The notes: generated by a model from the letters alone, not told the origin. A DNA stretch of 64,000 nt from Cyanobacteria bacterium CYA (GCA_008363215.1 RHKP01000001.1:186001-250000), one strand, 5' to 3'. Positions 37,959 to 47,481 are shown, counted from the stretch's first letter. Numbers and translations are program-made.

Positions 37959-38759
37959 ATGAGAGGATCTGGGATTGCCTCTGTCGCGGTGCTCGCGGCG
38001 GCGGCGGGGACTGCGCTCGCGCAGCCCAACATCAACGGTGCGGTCATCAACTCTCGCATCTTCAATGATGACTCCGACTCGGTGTTCTCGTCGGTCAACA
38101 ACTACCCGGCCGAGATCACCCTCAGCGACGCCCACGTGAACGGCGACGGAATGGGCGGTGAGTGGGCCAACTTCCACAACTGGCGCCTCTCGGCCGACGG
38201 CGGGGTCTCCGCAGCGGTGTTCAACAACGGCGACTCCTTCGGGCTTTTCGCCGATCTGACCATCGGAGGGCCCGGCAACGGTGAAGCCGGGCTGAGCCTG
38301 GCCCCGTGGTGGAGCCATGACGTGGACGGGCGCTTCAACCTGCGCACCACCGACGGCGAAATCGCCATCTTCGGCGGACGCCTCCCCTTCTACTCCTTCA
38401 CCGGAGCCTACGGGCTGCACTATGCCGCCGGCACCACCGTCCGCATCGGCATGGTCTACAACGCCAACGGGCTCTCCGCCGGCGACCCGGCCACCATCGA
38501 ATACTTCTACAACGACGGCACCCAGTACTCCAGCGGCGCGCTCAACTTCGACATGGGCAACCCTGCTGAAGATCCGCCATACGGACTGTGGGGCATGCTC
38601 AACGACGCACGCGTCGGGGGCTACATGCAGGTCTTCATTGACCAGAACAACCCCGACAACGGGCTGAGCGCCACCTGGGGTCACATCGACTACATTCCCG
38701 CGCCCGGTTCGCTCGCTCTCCTCGGGCTCGGCGCCCTTGCGTCACGCCGCCGCCGCTGA
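37959..38759 (+). CDS. Secreted PEP-CTERM-type protein
   Basis: A 266-residue exported protein with a signal peptide (residues 1-22, cleavage after TALAQ), a beta-rich body of about 210 residues without recognised catalytic motif, and a C-terminal sorting signal of planctomycete type: PAPGSLALLGLGALASRRRR, i.e. a Pro-rich motif, a short membrane helix and an Arg cluster. Exosortase-like enzymes process such tails, fixing the protein to the surface. GGAGG lies 8 nt before the ATG. The operator 60 nt upstream suggests induction with the glucan genes; glycan binding at the surface is a possible role. Confidence 0.8.
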   Translation: MRGSGIASVAVLAAAAGTALAQPNINGAVINSRIFNDDSDSVFSSVNNYPAEITLSDAHVNGDGMGGEWANFHNWRLSADGGVSAAVFNNGDSFGLFADLTIGGPGNGEAGLSLAPWWSHDVDGRFNLRTTDGEIAIFGGRLPFYSFTGAYGLHYAAGTTVRIGMVYNANGLSAGDPATIEYFYNDGTQYSSGALNFDMGNPAEDPPYGLWGMLNDARVGGYMQVFIDQNNPDNGLSATWGHIDYIPAPGSLALLGLGALASRRRR

Positions 38760-38911
38760 AACTTCCTCCGTTCGCGGAAGGAACCACGCATCACGCACGC
38801 CTGGGAGTCTGAAGGGTCTCCCGGGCGATTCCGATCAGGACTCTTCCGGCAGGCACGCGCCCGGGTCTGTTTGATCGCGCCTGTCCGGTGCTTCTGAAGG
38901 TGCAGGAACGC

Positions 38912-41362
38912 ATGCTCGAAAATCGCTATGGCCAATTCAAGGACGCGGGCCAGGCGTTCGAAATCACTGACCCCAATCCCCCCACCCCCTGGACCAACGT
39001 CGTCTGCAACGGGCGGTACGGTTTCGTGGTCAGCCACAACGGCGGCGGCTTCAGTTTCCTCGATCACTGTCAACTCAACGTGATCACGCGCTGGAACATG
39101 GACCACGTGCGCGACGACTCCGGCCGCTGGCTCTACCTGCGCGACCTCGACGCCGATACCACCTGGTCGCTCTCTCCCCAGCCCTGCCGCCCCGACTACG
39201 ACCGCTTCACCTGTACCCATCGCCCCGGGCGCACCACTTTCCACACCGAGATTCACGGCATCAGCGCGGTGTGGGACATGGGCGTCGCGCCGGCCGACCA
39301 GATCGAACTCTGGCGTGTCACCATCACCAACAACTCGTCACACACGCGCCGCCTGCGCATCGCCTCGTTCTTCGAGTGGTGCTGCGGCACGGCCCCCGAT
39401 GTGAAGCGAGAGTTCCACAAACTGTTCTTCACCACCGTCCACGACCGCTCGCGCCACGCCATCATCGCTACCAAGAACCTCTGGGAAGCCCCCTTCGGCA
39501 ACCGCGACGACCACTGGAACCGCCCGTGGCCGCACGCGGCCGCCTGCGCCATCGTCGGGCTCGAAACACCCTTTGCCACCTCCGACAAGACCGACTTTTT
39601 CGGGCGCTACGCCCCGCAGTCCGATCCCCGCGCTCTCCGCGATCCGATCGAGGGCGTCTTCGGGCGCTTCCACGATGCGTGCAGCGGACTCGGGGGCGAC
39701 TTTGAACTTGCACCGGGTCGGTCACGCACCATCGGGCTGCTCACCGCCGTCGACGACAACACCGAGGGCGTCGGCGCCCTGCTTGACCGCTATGCCGATC
39801 CGCGCGCCATCGACGCGGCTCTCGACGCCTCCGACGCCTTCTGGAATCGCCTGCTTTCTCCCTCGCAGGTCTCGTCGGACATGCCCGACTTCGATCTGCT
39901 CAACTCCACATGGCTCGCCTACCAGGCCATCTCCGCCCGCCTCTTCGGACGTACGGGCTACTACCAGCAGTCCGGTGCGTTCGGGTACCGTGACCAGTTG
40001 CAGGACTCGCAGGTCTGGCTGCTGCGCGATCCGCCACGCTGCCGCGCCCAGATCCTTCATCACGCCGCCCACCAGTTCGCCGACGGCAGCGTTTATCACT
40101 GGTGGAACCCGCTCACCGAGACCGGGCTCCGCTCGGCGTGCAGCGATGACTACCTGTGGCTTCCGTTCATCACCGCTTCATACATCCGCGACACGGGCGA
40201 TGTGGGCATCCTCTCGCAGCGTGTCCGCTTCGTCGACGATCCCGAGCCTTCGACGCTGGCCGACCACGGGCGCCGGGCCGTCGCCCGCGCCATGTCGCGC
40301 ATGAGCCGCCGCGGGCTCCCCCTCATCGGCGATAACGACTGGAACGACGGGCTCTCCAACCTCGGCAACCAGACCGACGGCGAATCAGTGTGGCTGGCGT
40401 TCTTCCTCATCGCCGTGCTCGAAGATTTCGGGCACGCCCTTCGCGCCATCGGCGATCATGCCACTGCCGCGGCCTACGACGCCGAACGCCTGCGCCTCAT
40501 CCGCGTCGTTGACGAACTCGCATGGGACGGCACGTGGTTCCGACGCGCCACCGACGTCGACGGACGCTGGCTCGGGTCCAAGGACTGCACCGAGGGGCAG
40601 ATCTTCCTCAACGCCCAGACCTGGGCCATCCTCACCAACGCGACCACCGCCGAACGCGCCGACGCCGCATGGCAGTCCGTGCTTGATCGTCTGGTCACAC
40701 CGTACGGCCCGCTGCTGCTGGCGCCCGCGTACACCGTGCCCGATCCGAAGATCGGCTACCTGACGCGCTACGCCCCCGGCGCCCGCGAGAACGGCGGGGT
40801 GTACATGCACGCCGCGACCTGGGCCCTTGCTGCGGCCGCCAAACGTCGCGACGTCGACGCCGTCGAACGCATCTGGCGCGGCATCTCCCCGCCCCTGCGC
40901 GCTCAGGACGCCGATGCCTACTGTGCCGAGCCCTTTGCCCTGCCGGGCAACGTCGACGGGCCGCTCTCGGCCACCCCGGGCCGCGCCGGATGGACGTGGT
41001 ACACCGGCTCGGCCGCGTGGCTCAACCGCGTCAGTATCGAGTGGATCGTCGGTCTCCGAGCCACGTGGGAGGGCCTGCGCATTGACCCCTGCCCGTTCCC
41101 TTCGATGGGACAGGTCTGCGCCTCCCGCCTCTGGCGCGGGCGCACCATCCGCGTCGAGTTTGACGCGGCCATGTTTGATCCGGCGACCGAGCCCGTGCTG
41201 ACCACGCTCGACGGCGCGCCGATCGCGGGGTGCGTGCTCACCGAGGCCCTGCTCAGCAGCCTGTCCGCATCAGGAGAAGTCCACATCCGCGTCTCGTGGC
41301 AGCGGGCCGCGGAACCCGTCACGGTCATCGGCGCCCGTACCGGCGCCAGGAGCCCGTCATGA
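38912..41362 (+). CDS. GH94 beta-glucoside phosphorylase (cellobiose phosphorylase-like)
   Basis: An 816-residue family GH94 enzyme, of cellobiose-phosphorylase length. The N-terminal beta-sandwich begins [20 protein letters not shown] and contains [20 protein letters not shown]. The alpha/alpha toroid contains [27 protein letters not shown] and the catalytic acid Asp479 in [13 protein letters not shown]. It would split a beta-linked glucose disaccharide or oligosaccharide with phosphate, giving glucose 1-phosphate without spending ATP. There is no signal peptide. Linkage cannot be read from the sequence; a sophorose-type substrate would suit the GH144 neighbour. I prefer ATG 38912 (AGGA 5 nt upstream) to GTG 38888. 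The stop overlaps the next gene by 4 nt. Confidence 0.88.
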   Translation: MLENRYGQFKDAGQAFEITDPNPPTPWTNVVCNGRYGFVVSHNGGGFSFLDHCQLNVITRWNMDHVRDDSGRWLYLRDLDADTTWSLSPQPCRPDYDRFTCTHRPGRTTFHTEIHGISAVWDMGVAPADQIELWRVTITNNSSHTRRLRIASFFEWCCGTAPDVKREFHKLFFTTVHDRSRHAIIATKNLWEAPFGNRDDHWNRPWPHAAACAIVGLETPFATSDKTDFFGRYAPQSDPRALRDPIEGVFGRFHDACSGLGGDFELAPGRSRTIGLLTAVDDNTEGVGALLDRYADPRAIDAALDASDAFWNRLLSPSQVSSDMPDFDLLNSTWLAYQAISARLFGRTGYYQQSGAFGYRDQLQDSQVWLLRDPPRCRAQILHHAAHQFADGSVYHWWNPLTETGLRSACSDDYLWLPFITASYIRDTGDVGILSQRVRFVDDPEPSTLADHGRRAVARAMSRMSRRGLPLIGDNDWNDGLSNLGNQTDGESVWLAFFLIAVLEDFGHALRAIGDHATAAAYDAERLRLIRVVDELAWDGTWFRRATDVDGRWLGSKDCTEGQIFLNAQTWAILTNATTAERADAAWQSVLDRLVTPYGPLLLAPAYTVPDPKIGYLTRYAPGARENGGVYMHAATWALAAAAKRRDVDAVERIWRGISPPLRAQDADAYCAEPFALPGNVDGPLSATPGRAGWTWYTGSAAWLNRVSIEWIVGLRATWEGLRIDPCPFPSMGQVCASRLWRGRTIRVEFDAAMFDPATEPVLTTLDGAPIAGCVLTEALLSSLSASGEVHIRVSWQRAAEPVTVIGARTGARSPS

Positions 41363-42207
41363 AGAGCCGACTTGCCGCAGAAGGACAAGCCCGGTGTGTG
41401 CGCCCGGCCTTCACACTCATCGAACTGCTGGTGGTGATCGCGATCATCGCGATGCTGATCGGCATTCTGCTGCCCTCGCTCGCCAAGGCGCGGGAGGCAG
41501 CAAAGGACATCATCTGCATGAACAACTTGAAGCACATCGGGATGGCCACGCAGATGTATCTTGACGATCAGCCGGACGGCGACGAACGCATGATGGATAT
41601 GTATCCGTTTCTCAATCCCGCTTCGTCGAATCCTCCTCTCAAGGGCAAACGGGTGAATCCGGTGTCCGGTCGCTATGACTTTCGCGCGCAGCGATGGGTA
41701 CCGATGGAGGTTCTGCAGGAGTATCTGTCCGGGAACTCTGAAAACGGCGTGTTCGAGTGCCCCAGCGCCCGCGGCGCCTCCAGCGTGCTCGATCGGCAGA
41801 CTCGCTATGCCATGGAGTCCGGCGCTCGGGTGCAGGTTCTTGATTACGACCTTGACGGCACCGAGGAGTTCAGCGAGTACTGGGCGAATGACTACTACTT
41901 CGACCCAAACGGCGGCGCCCCGGGCGATCCGAACTATGATTGGAGCGTCGGAGTTTCGGGACAGAAATTGCGTGCCATCCAGCATCCCGATGAACTCGTG
42001 CTCTTCATCGATGCGGTCGACTGGATTCCGCGTCACCGTTCGCCTGCATGGGAAAGAGTCGACGATCAGAACACCATGGGAAGCAGCATGCTCCTGCGCG
42101 GTGATCTTCGCGTCCAGGAAATGGTTGTGGCGGAATATAAGTTGCTGCCTGACAAGTACGGATCTGATACGCCGTTCTACGCCTGGGGTCACAAGTACAG
42201 CGATTGA
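41359..42207 (+). CDS. Prepilin-type (pseudopilin) protein
   Basis: A 282-residue protein with a short basic leader, then the prepilin motif [20 protein letters not shown] (cleavage before the Phe at residue 18, Glu at +5) and a long amphipathic helix [20 protein letters not shown]. This is the N-terminus of the large planctomycete family of type II secretion-like pseudopilins. The C-terminal globular part (residues about 60-282) has no catalytic motif; it ends in a patch of Tyr/Asp-rich loops. It overlaps GH94 by 4 nt (ATGA), so the two are translationally coupled. These proteins may form surface fibres or help move substrates across the periplasm. Confidence 0.88.
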   Translation: MKSRLAAEGQARCVRPAFTLIELLVVIAIIAMLIGILLPSLAKAREAAKDIICMNNLKHIGMATQMYLDDQPDGDERMMDMYPFLNPASSNPPLKGKRVNPVSGRYDFRAQRWVPMEVLQEYLSGNSENGVFECPSARGASSVLDRQTRYAMESGARVQVLDYDLDGTEEFSEYWANDYYFDPNGGAPGDPNYDWSVGVSGQKLRAIQHPDELVLFIDAVDWIPRHRSPAWERVDDQNTMGSSMLLRGDLRVQEMVVAEYKLLPDKYGSDTPFYAWGHKYSD

Positions 42208-42221
42208 GTGAGGGGGTTCGA

Positions 42222-42596
42222 ATGGGTGTTCGCGATGTCCTGAATTCGAAGCCCTGGATCGCCTGGACAGTTGCCCTGCTGGCCGTCGGGGTCGCGGTTC
42301 TGTTCTATATTCGAGGGAACTCGCAATCCGCCCCGGACAGCATGGACAAACTCTCTCAAATGGTCACGATCAGATGTACCGAGACGGGCCAGGAGTGGGA
42401 AATGAACCGCGGGCAACTCATGGAGTTGCTCATGTACCAGCCGGGCATGATCGATCCCACAAAGGGCATCCCGAGTAAGTTCGCCGAGGGCCGTCCAACC
42501 GGTGTCATCGTTGACAAGGGCGTGTGGCAGGAGACGGTCAAATACGTCAATGACATGAAGAATCTGGTCAAGGACCGCAAGCACGCTGGTGGGTGA
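42222..42596 (+). CDS. Small membrane-anchored protein downstream of pseudopilin
   Basis: A 124-residue protein with one N-terminal helix (PWIAWTVALLAVGVAVLFYI, about residues 11-30) and a soluble C-terminal domain of about 90 residues beginning MVTIRCTETGQEWEMNRGQL. Its C-terminal half contains no motif I recognise. The ATG at 42222 is preceded by GAGGGG; a TTG at 42204 overlaps the upstream gene and is less likely. Its position directly after the pseudopilin suggests a partner in the same envelope complex. Similar small proteins follow pseudopilin genes in other planctomycetes, as far as I recall. Confidence 0.65.
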   Translation: MGVRDVLNSKPWIAWTVALLAVGVAVLFYIRGNSQSAPDSMDKLSQMVTIRCTETGQEWEMNRGQLMELLMYQPGMIDPTKGIPSKFAEGRPTGVIVDKGVWQETVKYVNDMKNLVKDRKHAGG

Positions 42597-43209
42597 CAGC
42601 CAAAGCAGAGAAGACCGAATCGAAATTGCAACGTCCTCGTTGGGAGCCTGCTTGCCGATTGGGGGGTCTCGGGTTGGCTCCTGGTTGCTTTGCCCGCAGG
42701 AAGGGCGGCAGACACCCAGCCCGGCCGGATCTGCACGCCACGAACGTCCCGTGACTGGTACCGGGCTGTGCATCCGGCGTCAGATTTCCTCCTCTTCATT
42801 CACGTTGGTGGGGCTGGAAGCGACTGAGTCCTGAAGCGAGTACGCGAGATTTCCGGCGAGGGTGAAAAGGTCCGCCGCTTGAAGGTCCAGGGCTGTTCTC
42901 CGCGTCACCATCGTGCGTGTGGGCTGCGCCAGAGCAAAAATGAAGCGCACGGCAGGGCTCCGGCGCGCCACGGGAGCGCTGTGAAACGGTGCGAGCGTTC
43001 TCGCGTGCGGCGCCAGCGGGATCATGCTACTGCGACTTGAAACGAATGTGCCGTGGGACGCCCGACCCTTGTGAGTCCGCGAACACAGGTCCGGGTTGCA
43101 AGCGCCCGCTGCATTGCCGGAGTTCCCGTTGAAACCGGCTCCGAAGCGTCACCGAAGCCGGGCGCTTCTCCAGCGCCCCGGCACACCCGCAGTTGAAGGG
43201 GAATCCGCC
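42597..43209. other. Intergenic region with repeat element B
   Basis: About 610 bp without a confident gene. A minus-strand frame (43025 to 42780, 81 residues, C-terminus SPTNVNEEEEI) reads somewhat protein-like in its last 40 residues but has no ribosome binding site. The right part holds the diverged copy of the structured repeat (43055-43180). Confidence 0.4.
43055..43180 (+). repeat. Structured repeat element, copy B (diverged)
   Basis: GGGACGCCCGACCC, TTGTGAGTCCGCGAACACAG, GTCCGGGTTGCA is the same first hairpin as in copies A and C. The second half is longer, with GAAGCG...CGCTTC in place of the GTGCCC...GGGCAC hairpin, ending CCAGCGCCCC, which can pair with the left end (6 of 7). Confidence 0.45.
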
Positions 43210-44103
43210 TTACTCCCACTGATGGGCCGGGCCGAGTTTGGCTTCATACTCTGTCCACATTTCCAGCCAGTAACTGCGGAACTTGTGCGCGCCGAAAGGT
43301 TCGTAGTGCGCGTGCAGTTGTCGGACAATCTGCCGCTCGCTTCCGGCAAAGCCCAGGGTGCTCCTGCCGTGCCGGACCAGTTCAGAGTCCACTGCCAGAC
43401 GCGAGTAGCGCCCGAGCAACTGCATGATATTGCTGGCCGCGTACGCCCCGACGCCGGGCAGCGTGAGCAGGAACTTGTACACCGCCTCGTCCGGCGTGCC
43501 TGGGTTTTCGAGCCAGCCCTCGTCCACTTCCCCCGCAACGAACATCCTGGCCAGATCGATGAGGCGCTGGTCGCGATACCCCACGCGGCATCGCCCGCGG
43601 AGCGTGCCGGCCCGTGCGCGCGCCAGACGCGCTTCCCGCGGGAACGCTCCGCCCCGGCCCAACACCTCACACAGACGGCGGTTCATGTTCACCGTGCCCG
43701 GCCATGTCACGTTGCAACTGGTAATGGTGCGGACCACATCCTGAAAGAGCGTGGGTGAGCGGAAGATCCTTCCGCGCCCGGAATCCTTCCAGCGCGGATC
43801 GACGGCATGGAAGGCGGCCAGATCGGCCTCGGCCTCATTGAGCCGGAACATGCGGGATATCTTCTGGCGCGCCTCACGCTGTTCGATACGGGAAATACCC
43901 CGGTCAAACGCGCCGGTCAGGCGCCCAGGTCCGGCCTGGGCGATGATCGCACGCGCCGGTCCTTCGGAAAGGTCGAAGATAGTGTGCAGCGTCTGCGTGG
44001 GCACGTCCCAGCGGTCGGGGGCGAGCCGGAAGTACCCGTAGGAACACACGTCGCGGGCCAGGCGATAGTCGGCCGGTGCGGCGATGGACAGGCGCGTGCC
44101 CAC
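43210..44103 (-). CDS. HhH-GPD family DNA glycosylase (AlkA/OGG-like)
   Basis: A 297-residue base-excision repair enzyme. Residues 1-110 form the N-terminal domain of the AlkA/OGG group (YGYFRLAPDRWDVPTQTLHT). The helix-hairpin-helix LLTLPGVGAYAASNIMQLLG lies near residues 213-232, followed by the catalytic Asp in RLAVDSELVRH. The Lys normally found in bifunctional OGG1 enzymes within the HhH (consensus position before the hairpin) is not evident, suggesting a monofunctional AlkA-like glycosylase that removes alkylated bases. The start is GTG at 44103, directly abutting the stop of the upstream amidotransferase gene. It is the last gene of a four-gene operon. Confidence 0.8.
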   Translation of the reverse strand: MGTRLSIAAPADYRLARDVCSYGYFRLAPDRWDVPTQTLHTIFDLSEGPARAIIAQAGPGRLTGAFDRGISRIEQREARQKISRMFRLNEAEADLAAFHAVDPRWKDSGRGRIFRSPTLFQDVVRTITSCNVTWPGTVNMNRRLCEVLGRGGAFPREARLARARAGTLRGRCRVGYRDQRLIDLARMFVAGEVDEGWLENPGTPDEAVYKFLLTLPGVGAYAASNIMQLLGRYSRLAVDSELVRHGRSTLGFAGSERQIVRQLHAHYEPFGAHKFRSYWLEMWTEYEAKLGPAHQWE

Positions 44104-44841
44104 TCACACCGCCAGCAGTTCGCTGAAGGGGAAGCACAGCGTCACAAGGTTGAGGGCCAGCCGGTCGCTCAGACGCGCGTACTCGGCGTAAAAGCGGTCG
44201 GCCTGACGCGACAGTTCATCGACAGTGACGTTGGCGCCGGCGTACATGGCCTGGCTGTTCGAGTGGCTCGCCTCGATCATCGCCCGGTCATATTCGGGAT
44301 GAAACTGGAAGCCGATGGTGCGCTTGCCCACGCGGAAGGCCTGCACCTTGCAGCGCTCGCTCGAGGCCAGCAGTTGCGCTCCGGGCGGGAGTTTCTTCAC
44401 CTCGTACCCGTGCGAGTGGAACTGGTGGTGAGTCCAGGTGATGCCCTGAAAGAGCACGTCGGTCTGAGCGGGGAAGAGCAGGTTGATCTTGCCGAAGCCG
44501 GCCTCGGGGCGCTCCATCCTGCCCACTTCGCCGCCCAGCGCCGTGGCAATCAGTTGGGTGCCCAGGCAGATGCCCACGACCGGCAGAGCCGCCTCGTGAG
44601 CGCTCTTGAGAAAATCCATCTCGGGTTTGAGCCAGGGGTGGTTCTCGTCGACGTTCTGCGCCCCGCCGAGCGACAGCACGCCGTGAACATTGTCCAGGTC
44701 GCGAGGAACGGGCCGGCCCCCGGCGTCGAGAGGCAGGTCGACCCTGCGGATGTCGAGTTTGAAGCCGTGATCGCGAAGCGTCATGCCCAGTCGCCCGGGG
44801 CCGCCGTGTTTGCCGTGCTGAAGAACCACGATGTTTGCCAT
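44104..44841 (-). CDS. Class I glutamine amidotransferase (GMP synthase-like)
   Basis: A 245-residue stand-alone glutamine amidotransferase domain. The nucleophile is the Cys in GICLGTQLIA and the His/Glu pair lies in GFQFHPEYD, completing the triad. The N-terminal QHGKHGGPGRLG and LSLGGAQNVDE strands match the GuaA-like family often named 'type 1 glutamine amidotransferase'. It would release ammonia from glutamine for an unknown synthetase partner, or act as a gamma-glutamyl hydrolase of the PuuD type. It lies between a methyltransferase and a DNA glycosylase gene; the stop is immediately next to the glycosylase start. Confidence 0.82.
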   Translation of the reverse strand: MANIVVLQHGKHGGPGRLGMTLRDHGFKLDIRRVDLPLDAGGRPVPRDLDNVHGVLSLGGAQNVDENHPWLKPEMDFLKSAHEAALPVVGICLGTQLIATALGGEVGRMERPEAGFGKINLLFPAQTDVLFQGITWTHHQFHSHGYEVKKLPPGAQLLASSERCKVQAFRVGKRTIGFQFHPEYDRAMIEASHSNSQAMYAGANVTVDELSRQADRFYAEYARLSDRLALNLVTLCFPFSELLAV

Positions 44842-44863
44842 GGTCGGTGATCGTAGGTCGGGA

Positions 44864-45538
44864 TCAGGCGGGCTTGGTCATGGTGATCGTCGCGTCGTGT
44901 CCGCCCAGATAGTCGTGCCGGAAGCAGACCAGGGGCGTGCGAGCCAGGGCCCAGGCGAGCAGCCCCAGGGTCGAGAAGCGGAATGCCGGGCCTTCTTCGC
45001 CCGCTTCCTTCCTCGGGAACAGATCGCTGAGGAAGTTGAACGCCAGCAGCCCGCCCGGCGGTGTGGCGCTGTAGGCGCGGTGCAGCACCTCCTCGGCCAC
45101 GGGCTGCTCGAGCGTGTTCAGCGAGCCGGAAAAGACCAGCGTGTCGAGCCCGCGCGACCGCACCAGTTCGCCCAGGGCGTCGGCGTCGGCAACGAAGTCA
45201 AGTTCATGCACCTCGGCTTCGTGGTAGCCGTGCTCGTCAATGAGGCGCTGCCCGGCCTCGACCATCGCCCGCAGCCCGTCGACCCCGACATACCGACGCG
45301 GCACGCGGCGCAGCCCGTGCAGGTGCGCCAGCAGGTCGACGCGCCCACAACCCAGGTCGGCGAGGGCACGCTTCTCGGGCTCGATCATCGCGGCCAGCAC
45401 ATCGAACCGACGCCGCTGTCCTTCGGCGTTCTGCCACAGAAGGGCCTCGAACTGCGCGCCGACGCGCCGTGCGACCTCGGCATAAGGCCTGAGGTATCCA
45501 GGTTCTTCACGGTCCTTCTTGGCGCGGCGGGAGAACAT
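44864..45538 (-). CDS. SAM-dependent methyltransferase (class I)
   Basis: A 224-residue Rossmann-fold methyltransferase. Motif I is LADLGCGRVDLLAHL (residues about 60-74), motif II-like RYVGVDGLRAM carries the acidic residue for the SAM ribose, and VHELDFVADADAL and FNFLSDLFP correspond to later strands. The substrate is unknown. It lies 3 nt after the PfkB gene and 22 nt before the amidotransferase gene, so it is in an operon. The basic N-terminus (MFSRRAKKDREE) is not part of the fold. Confidence 0.75.
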   Translation of the reverse strand: MFSRRAKKDREEPGYLRPYAEVARRVGAQFEALLWQNAEGQRRRFDVLAAMIEPEKRALADLGCGRVDLLAHLHGLRRVPRRYVGVDGLRAMVEAGQRLIDEHGYHEAEVHELDFVADADALGELVRSRGLDTLVFSGSLNTLEQPVAEEVLHRAYSATPPGGLLAFNFLSDLFPRKEAGEEGPAFRFSTLGLLAWALARTPLVCFRHDYLGGHDATITMTKPA

Positions 45539-45541
45539 GGC

Positions 45542-46477
45542 TCAGTCGTCCAGATGCATCATCGCCGCGAACTGGTTGAAGCGCTTCTGCACTTCGGCGT
45601 GATTCAGCCGCGCCAGCCGATCGAGGCTGAAGGCCTCGATGGTGAAACTGGCGATGATGGTCCCGTGCGCCAGCGAGCGACGGATGGCCTCGTAGGAGCC
45701 GGGGTCGGGGAGTGTGCCGGCCGCATGGGCGCGGGCGAGGTAGGCCATCATCCCGCCCGCAAAGGTATCGCCCGCGCCGGTCGGATCGACCACCACGTCG
45801 GTGGGGTAGGCCGGCAAGGCCGAAAGCCCGTCGCGGTGCACCAGGATGGCGCCGTGCTCCCCCTTCTTGATGACCACGAAGCGCGGGCCATGATCGAGCA
45901 TCACCCGCCCAGCGGTCACCGGATTCCTCTTGCCGGTGAACAGTTCGGCCTCGTCGTAGTTGAGTACCAGCCCGTCCACCTGCTTGAGCAGCCTCTCCAG
46001 GTCGTCGCGGGCTCCGTGGATCCAGAAGTCCATAGTGTCGGCCACCGCCAGCGCGGGTCTTGGGAACTGCCTGAGCATGTCTGCCTGCACCGACGGATGC
46101 GAGTTGGCCAGAAAGATAAACCGCGAGTCGCGGAAACCCATCGGAACGATCGGGGGCTGTTCCTCAAGCACACCCAGTTCGGTGTACAGCGTTTCGCGGT
46201 GGTCCATGTTGTCGAGGTATTTGCCCCCCCAACGAAAAGTCTTTGCTCCGTGCCTGACTTCCAGCCCTGCCGCGTCGATGTTCGGGAACCGGGCGAGCGT
46301 TACCCGGTGCTCTTCGGGGAAGTCATCGCCGACCACAGCCACGAGGCGGACGGGCCCGTAAATGGCAGCAGCGGCCGCGAAATAGGCGCACGAGCCGCCG
46401 AGGATGCCTTCGCGCCGAACGCCGTCGGGCGTCTCGATCGTGTCGATGCAGATGGTTCCGGTGACGATGAGGGACAT
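45542..46477 (-). CDS. PfkB family carbohydrate/nucleoside kinase
   Basis: A 311-residue ribokinase-fold kinase. The N-terminal substrate signature is GGSCAYFAAAAAIYGPV, and the C-terminal PfkB signature VVVDPTGAGDTFAGGMMAYL contains the catalytic Asp and the anion hole. The pattern NYDEAELFTG is typical of the family. A sugar, or adenosine-type nucleoside, would be phosphorylated with ATP. GGAG lies 5 nt upstream of the ATG. It is the first gene of the operon with the methyltransferase, amidotransferase and DNA glycosylase, and its start faces the dockerin-tagged gene; no LacI operator controls it obviously. Confidence 0.88.
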   Translation of the reverse strand: MSLIVTGTICIDTIETPDGVRREGILGGSCAYFAAAAAIYGPVRLVAVVGDDFPEEHRVTLARFPNIDAAGLEVRHGAKTFRWGGKYLDNMDHRETLYTELGVLEEQPPIVPMGFRDSRFIFLANSHPSVQADMLRQFPRPALAVADTMDFWIHGARDDLERLLKQVDGLVLNYDEAELFTGKRNPVTAGRVMLDHGPRFVVIKKGEHGAILVHRDGLSALPAYPTDVVVDPTGAGDTFAGGMMAYLARAHAAGTLPDPGSYEAIRRSLAHGTIIASFTIEAFSLDRLARLNHAEVQKRFNQFAAMMHLDD

Positions 46478-46558
46478 GGGGGCTCCTGGTCTGGTTCGGG
46501 GGGTAGCCTAGGAGACAGAGAGGCGTCAAGAAGTTGTGCAGAAAGCGCGACGGGGGTC

Positions 46559-46586
46559 TTGACGCTGGGATGAAAAGGTTTACATT
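46559..46586 (+). promoter_or_regulatory. Putative promoter with embedded operator 3
   Basis: TTGACG (46559-46564), a 16-bp spacer and TACATT (46581-46586, 4 of 6 matches) form a likely promoter for the secreted-protein gene at 46636. The LacI-type operator lies between and over the two boxes. Confidence 0.5.
46571..46584. promoter_or_regulatory. LacI-type operator 3
   Basis: TGAAAAGGTTTACA matches TGTAAACGTTTACA at 12 of 14 positions. It sits in the promoter spacer, a position where a bound repressor would exclude RNA polymerase. The asymmetry (left arm weaker) suggests lower affinity than operators 2 and 4. Confidence 0.55.
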
Positions 46587-46635
46587 ATAGAGTTTGGAGC
46601 CCGATCTTCGGGCTCTCGCATAGAGGGAGAACAAC

Positions 46636-47481
46636 ATGCGCGTGAAAGTGAGCAGTGTGACGGCAGTCCTTGGGCTGGCGGCGATGGTCGGACTGGCACA
46701 AGCCGGCGACAACCGCATCTACAACCCGGGCTTCGAGGAAGAAAACCCTGGCTTCCCGGGCGTCCCGGCGGGGTGGGGTGCGATTTCAGCACCGGCGCCG
46801 GAATGGGTCGGCGTGCCGTTCGTGCATACGGGCGAGCACGCGGTCAAACTCCCCGCGAGCACGTCGGCGTCAACGCGGTTCATGGGCTGGACCACCAACG
46901 TCTTCCTGCCGGACGGCTCAGACCTGTATGACCCGGACTACACCTGGCTGGGGGGCACGGTGACGGTGAGCGGGTACTTCATGATTCCCGCGGGCGAGGA
47001 ACTGGCCAACGACACCGTCGTCGGGCTCAAACTCGAATTCCGGCGCGAGCCGCCGAACTTCTCGATTTTTACCTCCTTTGAGTTCCCGATTCCGACCAAC
47101 GGGACCAATGGTCAGTGGCAGTACTTCGAGGTGGAAGTGACGGATGCGATGATGCAACCGTTCGAGATTTATCCGCCCTTCGCGACGAGCGTGTCGATTC
47201 TGCCGTTCCGGTGGTACGGAGGCGACTACGGGGTCGGACACGACCCCCAGGGGACGATCTACTGGGACGACTTCTTCATGACGCAGGGAGACGAGCCGGG
47301 GCCCTGCAATCCGGCCGACTTGGCTGAGCCCTATGGCGTGTTGAACTTCTTTGACGTGCAGACGTTCCTGGCGGCGTTTTCGGCCCACGATCCGGTGGCC
47401 GACCTGGCGCCTCCGACCGGACAGTTCGACTTCTTTGACGTCAGCGTGTATCTGAACCATTTCAGCGCCGGGTGCCCGTGA
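46636..47481 (+). CDS. Secreted jellyroll protein with paired dockerin-like tags
   Basis: A 281-residue exported protein. A signal peptide (residues 1-23, cleavage after AQAG) is followed by NRIYNPGFEEENPGFPGVPA, the usual start of carbohydrate-binding-like domains in planctomycetes, and a beta-rich body of about 180 residues. The C-terminus has GPCNPADLAEPYGV, LNFFDVQTFLAAFSAHDPVA and QFDFFDVSVYLNHFSAGCP, two dockerin-like motifs whose loops lack the calcium ligands. GGGAG lies 6 nt before the ATG. The operator in the promoter ties it to the glucan regulon; surface glycan binding is plausible. Confidence 0.78.
   Translation: MRVKVSSVTAVLGLAAMVGLAQAGDNRIYNPGFEEENPGFPGVPAGWGAISAPAPEWVGVPFVHTGEHAVKLPASTSASTRFMGWTTNVFLPDGSDLYDPDYTWLGGTVTVSGYFMIPAGEELANDTVVGLKLEFRREPPNFSIFTSFEFPIPTNGTNGQWQYFEVEVTDAMMQPFEIYPPFATSVSILPFRWYGGDYGVGHDPQGTIYWDDFFMTQGDEPGPCNPADLAEPYGVLNFFDVQTFLAAFSAHDPVADLAPPTGQFDFFDVSVYLNHFSAGCP

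Noticed and set aside
42780-43025. 81-residue minus-strand ORF ending SPTNVNEEEEI
   Set aside because: No ribosome binding site, Arg/Pro-rich first half, and no recognisable domain; kept only as a remark on the intergenic region.
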